A DNA stretch of 64,000 bases from Dehalococcoidia bacterium (lineage in GTDB: Bacteria; Chloroflexota; Dehalococcoidia; DSTF01; JACRBR01). A program made the position numbers and the translations under genes. Shown here piece by piece: positions 16,202-25,053 of the stretch (its first letter is position 1; every line of letters starts with the position of its first letter). The DNA is taken from the NCBI GenBank assembly GCA_015478665.1, contig JADMII010000004.1, forward strand, positions 1-64,000. The letters run 5' to 3'. The notes beneath the pieces are model-generated. The model had not been told where the DNA came from. It did not search any database and saw only the letters and a list, made by a program, of their open reading frames with translations.

Positions 16202-19200
16202 GTGCTGCCCCGGCGTTTCCATCCCGTGATCCGCGCCTGGTTCGAAGGGCGTTTCGAGGCGCCGACGGACGCCCAGTTGCGCGGCTGGGCGGCGATCGGC
16301 GAAGGGCGCGACACGCTCGTCGCCGCGCCGACAGGCTCCGGCAAGACGCTTGCGGCCTTCCTCTCCAGCATCGACTCGCTCCTCCGGCGCGGCCTCGAAG
16401 GCGACCTGCCGGACGGCATCGACGTCGTCTACGTGTCGCCGCTGAAGGCCTTAAGCAGCGACATCCAGCGCAACCTCGAGACGCCGCTCGCCGAGATCGG
16501 CGAGCTCGCCCGCTCGATGGGCATCGAGCCGCCGCGCATCCGCACGGCGCTTCGCACCGGCGATACGACGCCGGCGGCGCGGGCCGCCATCCTGCGCGAC
16601 GTGCCGCACGTGCTGATCACGACGCCGGAATCGCTCTACCTCATGCTGACGGCGGAGCGGACACGCGCCTTGCTGCGCGGCGTACGGACGGTGATCGTCG
16701 ATGAGCTGCACGCGCTGGTGCGCGACAAGCGCGGCAGCCACCTGGCGCTGTCGCTCGCCCGCCTCGACGCGCTCTGCCTCGAAGGTGCGCCTCCCGGCCG
16801 CCGGCGCCCGGTGCGCGTCGGCCTCTCGGCGACCGTGCACCCGGTCGAGGATGCGGCGCGCTTCCTCGTCGGCACGCAGCGCGTCGATGACGCCGGCCGG
16901 CCGCGCTGCACGGTCGTGGACGTCGGACATCGACGGGAGCTGGACGTCGCCATCGAGGTGCCGCCGGGCGACCTCCAGGCCGTGATGTCCGCGGAGCAGT
17001 GGTCCGACGTCTACGACCGACTCGCCGCGCTGATCGCGGCCGAACGCACCACGCTCGTATTCACCAACACCCGGCGGATGGCCGAGCGCGTCGCCCATCA
17101 CCTCGCCGAGCGCATCGGCCCGGAGCACGTCGGCGCACATCACGGCAGCCTCTCGAAGGAGCGCCGGCTGCGGCTCGAGCAGCGGCTGAAGGACGGCGAG
17201 ATGCGCGCCATCGTCGCCACGGCGTCGCTTGAGCTGGGAATCGACGTCGGCAGCGTCGACCTCGTCTGCCAGATCGGCTCGCCGCGCGCGGTCACGACGT
17301 TCCTGCAGCGCATCGGCCGCAGCGGCCATGCGGTCGGCCGGACGTCGCGCGGCCGCCTCTTCGCGACCAGCCGCGACGAGCTGGTCGAGTGCGCCGCGGT
17401 CGTCCGCGCGGTGCATGCGGGCACGCTCGACCGCACGTTCCCGCCGGTCGCGCCGCTCGACATCCTCGCCCAGCAGATCGTCGCCGAATGCGCGACGCGC
17501 GCATGGTCGGAGGACGCGCTGTTCGCCATGGTGCGCGAGGCCGAGCCGTACGCGACCCTCTCGCGCGCGGACTTCGACGACGTGCTGGAGATGTTGAGCG
17601 AAGGCCCGGCGCCGCGGCTCGGACGCGGCCGCGCGCTGCTGCACCGCGACCGTATCGCGCGCACGCTGCGCGGGCGGCGGGCAGCGCGGCTGACGTCGCT
17701 GACGAACGGCGGCGCCATCCCGGAAGTCGCCGACTTCCGCGTGCTGCTCGACCCCGACGACACGTTCATCGGCACCGTGAACGAGGACTGGGCGATCGAA
17801 AGCATGGCCGGCGACATCTTCCTCCTCGGCTCGCACTCCTGGCGCATCCGCCGCGTCGACTCGAACCGCGGCGTCGTGCGCGTCGAGGACGCGCAGGGCC
17901 GGCCGCCGAGCCTGCCGTTCTGGCTCGGCGAGGCGCCGTCCCGGACGTGGGAGCTCTCGGAGGAGGTGTCGCAGCTGCGCCAGGCCGTCGTCGCCCGCCT
18001 CGACAGCGTCGGCGGCGAAGCGACCGCCCGCTGGCTGACCGAGGCGTGTGCGGTCGATGCCGCCGCCGCGGCGCAGATCGTCGGCTACCTGGCGGCGCAG
18101 CGCGGCGCCCTCGGCGTCGTGCCGTCCCAGGATGACGTCGTGTTCGAGCGCTTCTTCGACGACGCCGGCGGCATGCAGATGGTCGTGCACGCGCCGTTCG
18201 GCGGCCGCGTCAACCGCGCCTTCGGGCTGGCGCTGCGCAAGCGCTTCTGCGTCAACTTCGGCTTCGAGCTGCAGGCGGCCGCCACCGACGACGCGATCGT
18301 CCTCTCGCTCGGGCCGCAGCACAGCTTTCCGCTCGAAGACGCGTTCTCGTTTGTGCGCGCCGACAACGTGCGGCAGGCCGTCGAGCAGTCGATCCTCTAC
18401 ACGCCGCTCTTCCCGGTGCGCTTCCGCTGGAACGCCCAGCGCGCGCTCGCCGCGCCGCGCAGCCGCGGCGGCAAGAAGGTGCCGCCGCAGATCCAGCGCA
18501 TGATCTCTGATGACCTGCTCGCCGCCGTCTTCCCGCAGCAGGTCGGCTGCCAGGAGAACGTGACCGGCCCGCTCGAGATCCCCGACCACCCGCTGACCCG
18601 CCAGACGGTGCGCGATTGCCTGTACGAGGCCATGGATATCGAGCGGCTGGAGGCCATCCTTCAGCGCATCGAGGCGGGCGAGATCCGCCTCCACGCCCGC
18701 GACACGACCGAGCCGTCGCCGTTCGCGCACGAGGTGCTGAACGCCCGTCCCTACGCCTACCTCGACGACGCGCCGCTCGAGGAGCGACGCACGCGCGCCG
18801 TCTCGCTGCGCCGCGTGCTGCCCGAAGATGCGCGCGACCTCGGCGCGCTCGATCCGGCGGCAATCGAGCGGGTGCGCGTCGAGGCGCGGCCCGCCCCGCG
18901 CGACGCCGACGAGCTGCACGACCTGCTGCTCTCGCTCGTCGCCGTCCCCGCCGGCCTGGAGCCGGCCTGGCAGGCCTGGGCCGATGCGCTCATCGCCGCC
19001 GGACGCGCATCGACGGCGCAGGTCGACGCACACGGCTTCTGGTTCGCCACCGAACAGCTGCGCCTGATCGAGGCGCTGCATCCGGCCGCCCGCATCGCGA
19101 CGGCCGTCGTCGTGCCGCCGAGCCTCCTCGCAACCGCGGTCGACCGCGACGTCGCGCTGCTGGCGGCGGCGCGCGGCCACAGCGAGTACCTCGGCCCGTT

Positions 19201-20497
19201 CACCATCGACCAGCTGGCGGCGCTGCTGCGCGCGGGCGTCGGCGAGACGGCGTCCGCCATCGCGCGACTCGAGGGCGACGGCACGCTGCTGCGCGGGCGC
19301 TTCACCCCCGGCCTCGGCGCGGAGGAGTTCTGTGACCGTCGGCTGCTCGCCCGCATCCATCGCTACACGCTGGACCAGCTGCGCAAGGAGATCGAGCCGG
19401 TCAGCGCGCAGGACTTCATGCGCTATCTGCTCGAGCGGCAGCACGTCGCCGGCGGGCGCCGCCTCGAAGGCAAGCGCGGCGTCCTGGAGGCGATTGCGCA
19501 GCTGCAGGGGTTCGAGGTCGCCGCGTCGGCGTGGGAGCGTGACGTCCTGCCCCTGCGCGTCGCCAACTATGACCCGCGCTGGCTCGATGAGCTCTGCCTT
19601 GCCGGCGACGTCGTCTGGGCGCGCCTTTCGCTGCGGAAGCCGGCAGCCGCCGGCACGCGCGCAGCTACGCCATCGCGGGCGACGCCGATCGCGCTCGTGC
19701 TGCGCCACGACCTCGCCTGGCTCCTGGAGGCCGTGCGCGGCGAGGCGCAGCCGGAGACGCCGGACGCGGGCGCCGCATCGGCGGCGTTCGACGCCCTGCG
19801 CGAGCACGGCGCGCTCTTTTTCGCCGACCTGAGCGCCGCGACGCGCGAGCTGCCGGCGCGGCTCGAGGAGGCGCTGTGGGAGCTCGTATCGCGCGGCCTC
19901 GCCACCGGCGACGGGTTCGAGGCGCTGCGCCAGATCATGGCGCCGAAGGGATCCGCGCGCGCGCGGGCCGCGCGTCGCCATGCCCGGCGCCGGTCGCTTC
20001 GCTCGACCGGCCGCGGCGCGTCGCCGTCCGGGCGATGGTCGCTCGTGCAGCGGTTCCACGCCGATGCGTCGCCGGTCGACGAGCTGGCGGAGCGGGTGGC
20101 GCTGCAGCTGCTCGCCCGCTACGGCGTCGTCTTCCGCGACCTCGTCGCCCGCGAGAACTTCGCCGTGCCGTGGCGCGAGATCGTGCGCGCGCTGCGTCGC
20201 ATGGAGGCGCGCGGGACGGTGCGCGGCGGCCGCTTCGTGTCCGGATTCATCGGCGAGCAGTACGGGCTGCCGGAAGCGGTCGACTCCCTCCGACGGGTCC
20301 GCCGGCAGGAGCGGATGGCGGAGGTCGTGCGGATCAACGCCACGGACCCGCTGAACCTCGCCGGGATCACCACGCCGGGTCCGCGCGTCGCCGCGCTGCC
20401 GCGGAACGCGCTGGTGCTGCGCGACGGCGTGCCGGTCTCGGTCGAGGAGGGCCGCCGCGTGACGACGCGCGCCGAGGCGACGCCGGCCATCGTGTGA
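16202..20497 (+). CDS. lhr: ATP-dependent superfamily 2 helicase Lhr
   Basis: A 1431-residue Lhr (large helicase-related) protein, a 3'-5' DNA translocase linked to DNA repair. Motif I is AAPTGSGKTLAAFL (about residues 41-54), motif II VDELHAL, motif III SATVHP. Motif IV reads HHGSLSKERR and motifs V/VI ATASLELGIDVGSVD with FLQRIGRSGH. A winged-helix and Lhr-core beta-barrel region follow, then the long C-terminal domain found only in full-length Lhr (E. coli about 1538). The GTG at 16202 is chosen because conserved sequence (RRFHPVIRAWF) starts at once and AAAGGG lies about 10 nt upstream; an in-frame TTG at 16121 would add 27 atypical residues. The Ala/Arg-rich stretch near 19960-20040 may be a linker. 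Confidence 0.93.
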   Translation: MLPRRFHPVIRAWFEGRFEAPTDAQLRGWAAIGEGRDTLVAAPTGSGKTLAAFLSSIDSLLRRGLEGDLPDGIDVVYVSPLKALSSDIQRNLETPLAEIGELARSMGIEPPRIRTALRTGDTTPAARAAILRDVPHVLITTPESLYLMLTAERTRALLRGVRTVIVDELHALVRDKRGSHLALSLARLDALCLEGAPPGRRRPVRVGLSATVHPVEDAARFLVGTQRVDDAGRPRCTVVDVGHRRELDVAIEVPPGDLQAVMSAEQWSDVYDRLAALIAAERTTLVFTNTRRMAERVAHHLAERIGPEHVGAHHGSLSKERRLRLEQRLKDGEMRAIVATASLELGIDVGSVDLVCQIGSPRAVTTFLQRIGRSGHAVGRTSRGRLFATSRDELVECAAVVRAVHAGTLDRTFPPVAPLDILAQQIVAECATRAWSEDALFAMVREAEPYATLSRADFDDVLEMLSEGPAPRLGRGRALLHRDRIARTLRGRRAARLTSLTNGGAIPEVADFRVLLDPDDTFIGTVNEDWAIESMAGDIFLLGSHSWRIRRVDSNRGVVRVEDAQGRPPSLPFWLGEAPSRTWELSEEVSQLRQAVVARLDSVGGEATARWLTEACAVDAAAAAQIVGYLAAQRGALGVVPSQDDVVFERFFDDAGGMQMVVHAPFGGRVNRAFGLALRKRFCVNFGFELQAAATDDAIVLSLGPQHSFPLEDAFSFVRADNVRQAVEQSILYTPLFPVRFRWNAQRALAAPRSRGGKKVPPQIQRMISDDLLAAVFPQQVGCQENVTGPLEIPDHPLTRQTVRDCLYEAMDIERLEAILQRIEAGEIRLHARDTTEPSPFAHEVLNARPYAYLDDAPLEERRTRAVSLRRVLPEDARDLGALDPAAIERVRVEARPAPRDADELHDLLLSLVAVPAGLEPAWQAWADALIAAGRASTAQVDAHGFWFATEQLRLIEALHPAARIATAVVVPPSLLATAVDRDVALLAAARGHSEYLGPFTIDQLAALLRAGVGETASAIARLEGDGTLLRGRFTPGLGAEEFCDRRLLARIHRYTLDQLRKEIEPVSAQDFMRYLLERQHVAGGRRLEGKRGVLEAIAQLQGFEVAASAWERDVLPLRVANYDPRWLDELCLAGDVVWARLSLRKPAAAGTRAATPSRATPIALVLRHDLAWLLEAVRGEAQPETPDAGAASAAFDALREHGALFFADLSAATRELPARLEEALWELVSRGLATGDGFEALRQIMAPKGSARARAARRHARRRSLRSTGRGASPSGRWSLVQRFHADASPVDELAERVALQLLARYGVVFRDLVARENFAVPWREIVRALRRMEARGTVRGGRFVSGFIGEQYGLPEAVDSLRRVRRQERMAEVVRINATDPLNLAGITTPGPRVAALPRNALVLRDGVPVSVEEGRRVTTRAEATPAIV

Positions 20498-20511
20498 GCC
20501 CGAACGGCGTC

Positions 20512-20541
20512 CGTCAGGCGCTCAGGCGCCGTGTGACGCCG
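20512..20541 (+). terminator. Possible lhr terminator hairpin
   Basis: GGCGC-TCAG-GCGCC at 20517-20530 is flanked by complementary CGTCA/TGACG arms with a small bulge, 15 nt after the lhr stop. There is no T-tract. Confidence 0.35.
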
Positions 20542-20788
20542 ACTCTGCATGTTGAGTGAGCAGCGCCGCATAGCATGACAAGCCCTCACCATCATCGAAG
20601 ACCCCGCGTTGCACGCGAGGCGCCGGCGCAGTTGCGCGATGGCCACGTCCCGTTCACGCCCGGCGCCTTCGGGCGCCCGCAAGGCGACGCAGCCTACCGA
20701 TGCGCCGGCGGCCACGCGCCGCACTTTCCGGCGCGCGCGTCACAGCGTCACGGCGATGTCCGTGCCCCACCGATGCCGGGCGCCGACG

Positions 20789-21670
20789 TCAGATCCCGCC
20801 GCCCTCGAGCTCCGCCGCCGCCGATGGCGCGTACGCTGCCGCGGGCGCCGGCAGCGGCTCGCCGGCGAGCAGCGCGCGGATCGCCGGCAGCGCCGCGCGC
20901 GCGGCCGCCGCGCCGGCCTCCAGGCACTGCATCATGCGGAACGGCGAGTTGCTCCGGCGCGAGATCAGCGGCCGCAGCACCAGGTTCGCCGTGCGGCCCG
21001 GGACGGTCTCGCGCGCCATCGCCTCGATCGTGAACGGCAGTCCGGCCAGCGTGCGCCGGTTGCCGACGCCGGAGAGCCGTCGCGCCATCCATGAGGCCGG
21101 CCGGCGCAGTGGCTCCGGCAGCGTGTAGGGGTCGCCCAACTCCACCGCGACGATGACATCGGCGCCAATCTGCAGCGCCGCATCGACCGGCGCCGCATCC
21201 CAGAAGCCGCCGTCGAGCAGGTAGCGGCCCTGGTGCGCCACGGGCCGCGCGAGGAAGGGGATCGCGATGCTCGCCTCGAGCGCATCGATCACCGGACCGT
21301 GGTCGATGACGACCGGACAGTGGCGGACGATGTCCGAGGCGGTGGCGGCGAACGGCGTCGCCAGCGATTCGATCTGCAGCCCGGCGAGCGCGTCGTAGAA
21401 CCGGCGCGCGAGGCGGTTCGGATGGCGGATGCGGAGGCGATGCTGGAAGAAGCGGAGGACGTCGCGGTGCGGGCACTCGCGGATCCCCGCTTCGATGAAG
21501 GCCGGCGTGTAGCCGGCCGCGTAGGCTGCGCCGTAGAGGGCGCCGATGCTCGTGCCGGCGATGGCATCGATGCGGATGCCGGCGTCATCGAGCTCGCGCA
21601 GAACGCCGACGTGGGCCGCGCCCTTCGTGCCGCCGGCGCCCAGCGCCAGCCCGAGCTTCAACTCCCTCAT
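20789..21670 (-). CDS. Patatin-like phospholipase family protein
   Basis: A 293-residue patatin-fold lipid acyl hydrolase. LALGAGGTKGAAHVGVLREL is the glycine-rich oxyanion loop and first helix, AGTSIGALYGA carries the catalytic Ser in a G-x-S-x-G motif, and LLDGGFWDAAPVDAA carries the catalytic Asp in the DGG motif, so the Ser/Asp dyad is complete. There is no signal peptide or beta-barrel, so it is probably cytosolic or peripheral, like RssA/YchK-type proteins. ATG 21670 is used because conserved sequence begins three residues later; upstream in-frame residues look non-conserved. The ribosome binding site is weak. The redoxin gene lies about 195 bp upstream on the same strand. Confidence 0.87.
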   Translation of the reverse strand: MRELKLGLALGAGGTKGAAHVGVLRELDDAGIRIDAIAGTSIGALYGAAYAAGYTPAFIEAGIRECPHRDVLRFFQHRLRIRHPNRLARRFYDALAGLQIESLATPFAATASDIVRHCPVVIDHGPVIDALEASIAIPFLARPVAHQGRYLLDGGFWDAAPVDAALQIGADVIVAVELGDPYTLPEPLRRPASWMARRLSGVGNRRTLAGLPFTIEAMARETVPGRTANLVLRPLISRRSNSPFRMMQCLEAGAAAARAALPAIRALLAGEPLPAPAAAYAPSAAAELEGGGI

Positions 21671-21865
21671 CTTCAACCCCCCGCGGGAACCCGACGTTGC
21701 CTCATTGCATTGTGACAGATGGTCGCGCGCGTGTTGCGTTCGCATGACACAGATCCAACGCGCGGCACGTCATCCTGCGACAGTTTCGGGCGACGATCAA
21801 CCGACGGACGGGCTGCGACGTCAAGCATGCGTGCGACAGGCGACCGCCTATCGATGTAGCGGCCC

Positions 21866-22348
21866 TCAGCCGGGCTTGAACGCCGGCGCGCCATCGTCCG
21901 CCGGCGCCACCTCGACGTACTCCGCGCCGGCGTACTCGGCGATGCGCCGCGAGATGGCGTTCAGCTCGTCCTTGACGAAGCCCGCCGACGCGACCATCAC
22001 GCGTCCCGGCGGCTCGACGAGGTAGAGCGTCGGCGTCGATGGCGGGTCGTACGCCCGCGAGACGGCGAGCGCCGGCGCATCGACGAGCACCGTCGGCCGG
22101 AAGTCGTGCCGCCGCACGAAGCCGGCCGCGGCGGCTGCTCCCTCCTGGCAGATCGCCCAGAACGACCAAGTGAGGTTCTCGTAGGCATCGTAGAGCCGGT
22201 TGAAGTAGGGGGCGGCGAGCGCGCACGCCGGGCACTCCGTCTGCCAGAAGGCGAGCAGCACCGGCCCCTTGCCCAGCCCCTCGTGCAGCGCGTAGTCCAG
22301 TCCGTCGAGGCCCGACAGCGTGAAGTCCGGCGCGCGATCGTCCATCAC
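21866..22348 (-). CDS. Thioredoxin-fold redoxin (TlpA/AhpC-TSA-like)
   Basis: A 160-residue thioredoxin-fold protein. APDFTLSGLDG is the redoxin N-terminal signature. LLAFWQTECPACALAAPYF carries a CPAC redox motif at the position of the thioredoxin active site, and STPTLYLVEPPG supplies the cis-Pro region. CPAC differs from the usual CGPC/CPPC and suggests a thiol oxidoreductase rather than a peroxidase. No signal peptide or lipobox is seen, so it appears cytoplasmic. Starts are GTG 22348 or ATG 22345; TACACT lies 5-8 nt before them on the minus strand, so the mRNA is probably leaderless. Function beyond thiol redox chemistry is unknown. Confidence 0.8.
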   Translation of the reverse strand: MMDDRAPDFTLSGLDGLDYALHEGLGKGPVLLAFWQTECPACALAAPYFNRLYDAYENLTWSFWAICQEGAAAAAGFVRRHDFRPTVLVDAPALAVSRAYDPPSTPTLYLVEPPGRVMVASAGFVKDELNAISRRIAEYAGAEYVEVAPADDGAPAFKPG

Positions 22349-22674
22349 CCGTCAGTGTATGTGCGTGAGGCGCGCGCCGACAGCGAACCCGGTCGATGGC
22401 GATGGCGGAGCACGGAGGTCGCCGTCGGGAGGCGGGGCGACCTGCCAGCCTGGCACTCTGAAGCGACGCGAAGGGTCGCGTCGCGCGGGCGCCGCGGTCC
22501 TGCTGGCTCGGTCCCGGGCGCAGTCGAGGCGTCGATGGCGCTGCAGGCGCGCGTGCGGGATCGTTCGCTGGCGCTCGAGCGCCGGCGAAGCGTCCCGTCG
22601 CCGGTGTGCCTACGTGGAACGCCCGTATGTACACCCGCTAGCGGCCGTACGGCATTCGATCTAAGCTCGCCGAC
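22349..22674. other. Intergenic region with two inverted repeats
   Basis: No gene is seen. It contains the palindrome TGCCAG-C-CTGGCA (22443-22455) and a perfect 9-bp hairpin GCGACGCGA-AGGG-TCGCGTCGC (22463-22484), between the divergent redoxin and MaoC genes. They could be an operator and a structured leader of the acyl-CoA operon, but this is inference. Confidence 0.45.
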
Positions 22675-23175
22675 GTGAGCGCCTTCGACACCGCCTACAC
22701 GCTGCTCCGCAAGGGCAACGCCTTCGAGGACTTCGAGGTGGGCCAGATGTTCGCGCATCACTGGGGACGCACGCTGAACGAGGGCGACAACAGCCTCTTC
22801 ACCGCGCTGACGCTCGCCTACAACCCCCTCTACTTCAACGAGACGTACGCGCGCGCCGCCGGCCATCCCGGCGTCGTGCTCAACCCGATGCTCGTGCTCT
22901 GCACGGTCGTCGGGCTCTCCGTCGAGGACCTGAGCGAGGCCGGCGGTCCGTTCCTGGGCATCGACGCGCTGACGTTCCATCGCCCCGCGTATCCGGGCGA
23001 CACGTTGAGCGCGCGCAGTATGGTCGTCGGGAAGCGGGCGTCGGAGAGCCGGCCCGGCTTCGGCGTCGTCACCTGGCACAGCGAAGGCCGCAACCAGCGC
23101 GACGAGCTCGTCGTGGACTACCGCCGCAGCAACCTCGTCGTCATGGGCGAGCGGCGGCGGGAACGCGACGGATGA
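22675..23175 (+). CDS. MaoC-like hotdog-fold dehydratase, catalytic His replaced
   Basis: A 166-residue MaoC/R-hydratase-like protein. FEDFEVGQMFAHHWGRTLNEGDN and the following NPLYFNETYARAAGHPG match the hydratase-motif region of the family (usual pattern D-x-N-P-x-H). Here the His position is Tyr (NPLYFN), so the normal Asp/His dyad is incomplete. It may be a substrate-binding paralogue, a hydratase with altered chemistry, or part of a heteromer with the second MaoC protein at 24574, which keeps the His. GTG at 22675 starts the operon; its stop overlaps the acyl-CoA dehydrogenase start by 4 bp. Relatives include mesaconyl- and itaconyl-CoA hydratases. Confidence 0.8.
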   Translation: MSAFDTAYTLLRKGNAFEDFEVGQMFAHHWGRTLNEGDNSLFTALTLAYNPLYFNETYARAAGHPGVVLNPMLVLCTVVGLSVEDLSEAGGPFLGIDALTFHRPAYPGDTLSARSMVVGKRASESRPGFGVVTWHSEGRNQRDELVVDYRRSNLVVMGERRRERDG

Positions 23176-24404
23176 GCGGCGCGAACCCGTACCTTACCGA
23201 CGTTCGCCTGGCGCTGCAGGCGACGGCGCGCCGCTTCGCCCTCGACGAAGTGCTGCCACTCGCCAATGAGCTCGACCGCCAGAAGAAGGACATCCCGCGC
23301 GACTTCCTCCGCCGCATCGGCGAGATGGGGTACTTCGGCATCATGATCGGGCGCGAATACGGCGGTATGGGCCTCGGCGTCTTCGAGTACGCGCTGATCA
23401 CGGAGGAGCTGGCGCGCGCCTGGATGAGCGTCGCCAGCATCATCGCGCGCGGCAACGGCATGGGCACGCAGGCGCGCGACCGGCAGCGCCGCGCGGAACT
23501 GCTGCGCCGCAGCGCCCGCGGCGACTGGATCGGCGCCGCCGCACTTTCGGAACCCGGCGCCGGCTCCGACCTGGCAAACGTGCAGTGCCGCGCTGTCCGC
23601 GACCGCGACGGGTACGTGATCACGGGCGAGAAGCGCTGGTGCGGCAACGCACTGGCCGCAGACTTCATCTCGCTGCTGGCGCGCACGTCGGAGCCGGGCG
23701 CCGGCGAGAGCCGCGGCCGCGGGCTGGAGACGTTCCTCATCGAGAAGCCGCGCGACGCCTTCCCTGCGGGGCTGACGGGCACGCCGATCGACAAGATCGG
23801 GTATCACGGCATCACAACGTTTCACCTCGTCTTCGACCATCTGCGTGTGCCGGCAGACGCGATGCTCGGCCGCCGCGAGCCGGCGATGCGCGCAGAGGCG
23901 GCGAGCGCTGGCGGGGCAGCGGCGCCGGCGCGCGAGGACGGGCGCGCCTTCAATGCGACGCTGCACGGCCTCAACGTCGCCCGCGTGCACACCGCCGCGC
24001 GCGCCATCGGCCTCGCGCGCGGCGCGCTCGAGGATTCGCTCGCCTACGCGCAGGAGCGGGTGCAGTTCGGGCGGCCGATCGGCGAGTTCCAGGCCGTGCG
24101 CTTCAAGCTGGCCGACATGGCGACGCAGATCGAGGCGGCGCGGGCGCTGATCTACAGCGTGGCGCAACGCTGCGACGGCGGCGAGCCGATCGAGAAGGAA
24201 GCGGCGATGGTGAAGCTCTTCGCGACGGAGATGGCCGAGCGCATCACGGGGGACGCGATCCAGGTACACGGCGGCAACGGCTACACCACCGAGCGAGCGG
24301 TCGAGCGCTACTGGCGTGACGCCCGGCTGACGACGATCTTCGAAGGCACATCGGAGATCCAGCGCGTGATCATCAGCGACCGGCTGCTGGGACGCGCGCG
24401 ATGA
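23172..24404 (+). CDS. Acyl-CoA dehydrogenase
   Basis: A 410-residue FAD-dependent acyl-CoA dehydrogenase. Domain order is standard: helical N-domain (GYFGIMIGREYGGMGL), the beta-domain with AALSEPGAGSDLANVQ and ITGEKRWCGNA for FAD contact, and the C-terminal helical domain with QFGRPIGEFQAVRFKLADM. GTSEIQR follows a Phe-Glu placed as the catalytic base (TIFEGTSEI). An insertion around residues 235-260, rich in Ala/Gly, is longer than usual. The start overlaps the preceding MaoC stop (ATGA). With CaiB and two MaoC proteins downstream and upstream it likely oxidises a CoA-activated short or branched acid; the substrate is not identifiable. Confidence 0.93.
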   Translation: MSGANPYLTDVRLALQATARRFALDEVLPLANELDRQKKDIPRDFLRRIGEMGYFGIMIGREYGGMGLGVFEYALITEELARAWMSVASIIARGNGMGTQARDRQRRAELLRRSARGDWIGAAALSEPGAGSDLANVQCRAVRDRDGYVITGEKRWCGNALAADFISLLARTSEPGAGESRGRGLETFLIEKPRDAFPAGLTGTPIDKIGYHGITTFHLVFDHLRVPADAMLGRREPAMRAEAASAGGAAAPAREDGRAFNATLHGLNVARVHTAARAIGLARGALEDSLAYAQERVQFGRPIGEFQAVRFKLADMATQIEAARALIYSVAQRCDGGEPIEKEAAMVKLFATEMAERITGDAIQVHGGNGYTTERAVERYWRDARLTTIFEGTSEIQRVIISDRLLGRAR

Positions 24405-24573
24405 CATGCGAACAGGCGACTCGGCCACACGTCGTCGGACAGCCCCCTCCGTTGTCTGGTGCCTGCTCTCTGTCCTCCCGCGACGCGAACCGGCGTCCGC
24501 TGCATGGAGAGGCGTCGCCAGCACCACCGCACCGCGAGTACACGCCACCGGCAAACAGCGACGGGGCGGGTCG

Positions 24574-25053
24574 ATGAACGCGCACTCGGCGGCGGCGCCG
24601 CAATTCTTCGAAGACTTCACCCCCGGCGACCGCTACCGGCACGCCCGCGGCACGACGGTGGGTGAACCCGAGAATCAGCTGCTGACGAAGCTCGTCATGA
24701 ACACCGCGCAGGCGCACTTCAACGAGCACGCGATGACGGCCGGTCCGTACGGGAGGCGCCTCGTCTTCGGCCTGATCACCGGCTCGATCGTCATCGGCCT
24801 GGCGACGCAGGACACCGCGTCGCAGGCGATCGCCGAGCTCGCGCTGGACCGCCTGCGCTTCACCGCGCCCGTCTTCCACGGCGATACCCTGTACGCCTAC
24901 ACGGACGTGCTCGACGCATCGGACGCCGGCCGCGACGACGCCGGCATCGTGCGCTTCCGCCATATCGGCGTGAAGCCGGAGGGCGAGCAGATGGTCGTCG
25001 TCTTCGAGTGCGAGCGGAGCGTGCTGGTGCGTCGCCGGGAACGACGGGCGTGA
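24574..25053 (+). CDS. MaoC-like hydratase
   Basis: A 159-residue MaoC family protein with the conserved layout FFEDFTPGDRYRHARGTTVG, then ENQLLTKLVMNTAQAHFNE, where the His expected for catalysis is retained. The pattern resembles mesaconyl-CoA or beta-methylmalyl-CoA type hydratases. The end FRHIGVKPEGEQMVVVFEC is also family-typical. ATG 24574 is chosen because the preceding open frame lacks similarity; the ribosome binding site (GGGGCGGG) is weak. The stop TGA shares bases with the start of the CoA-transferase gene. It probably works with the adjacent CoA-transferase, acyl-CoA dehydrogenase and the His-less MaoC. Confidence 0.85.
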   Translation: MNAHSAAAPQFFEDFTPGDRYRHARGTTVGEPENQLLTKLVMNTAQAHFNEHAMTAGPYGRRLVFGLITGSIVIGLATQDTASQAIAELALDRLRFTAPVFHGDTLYAYTDVLDASDAGRDDAGIVRFRHIGVKPEGEQMVVVFECERSVLVRRRERRA

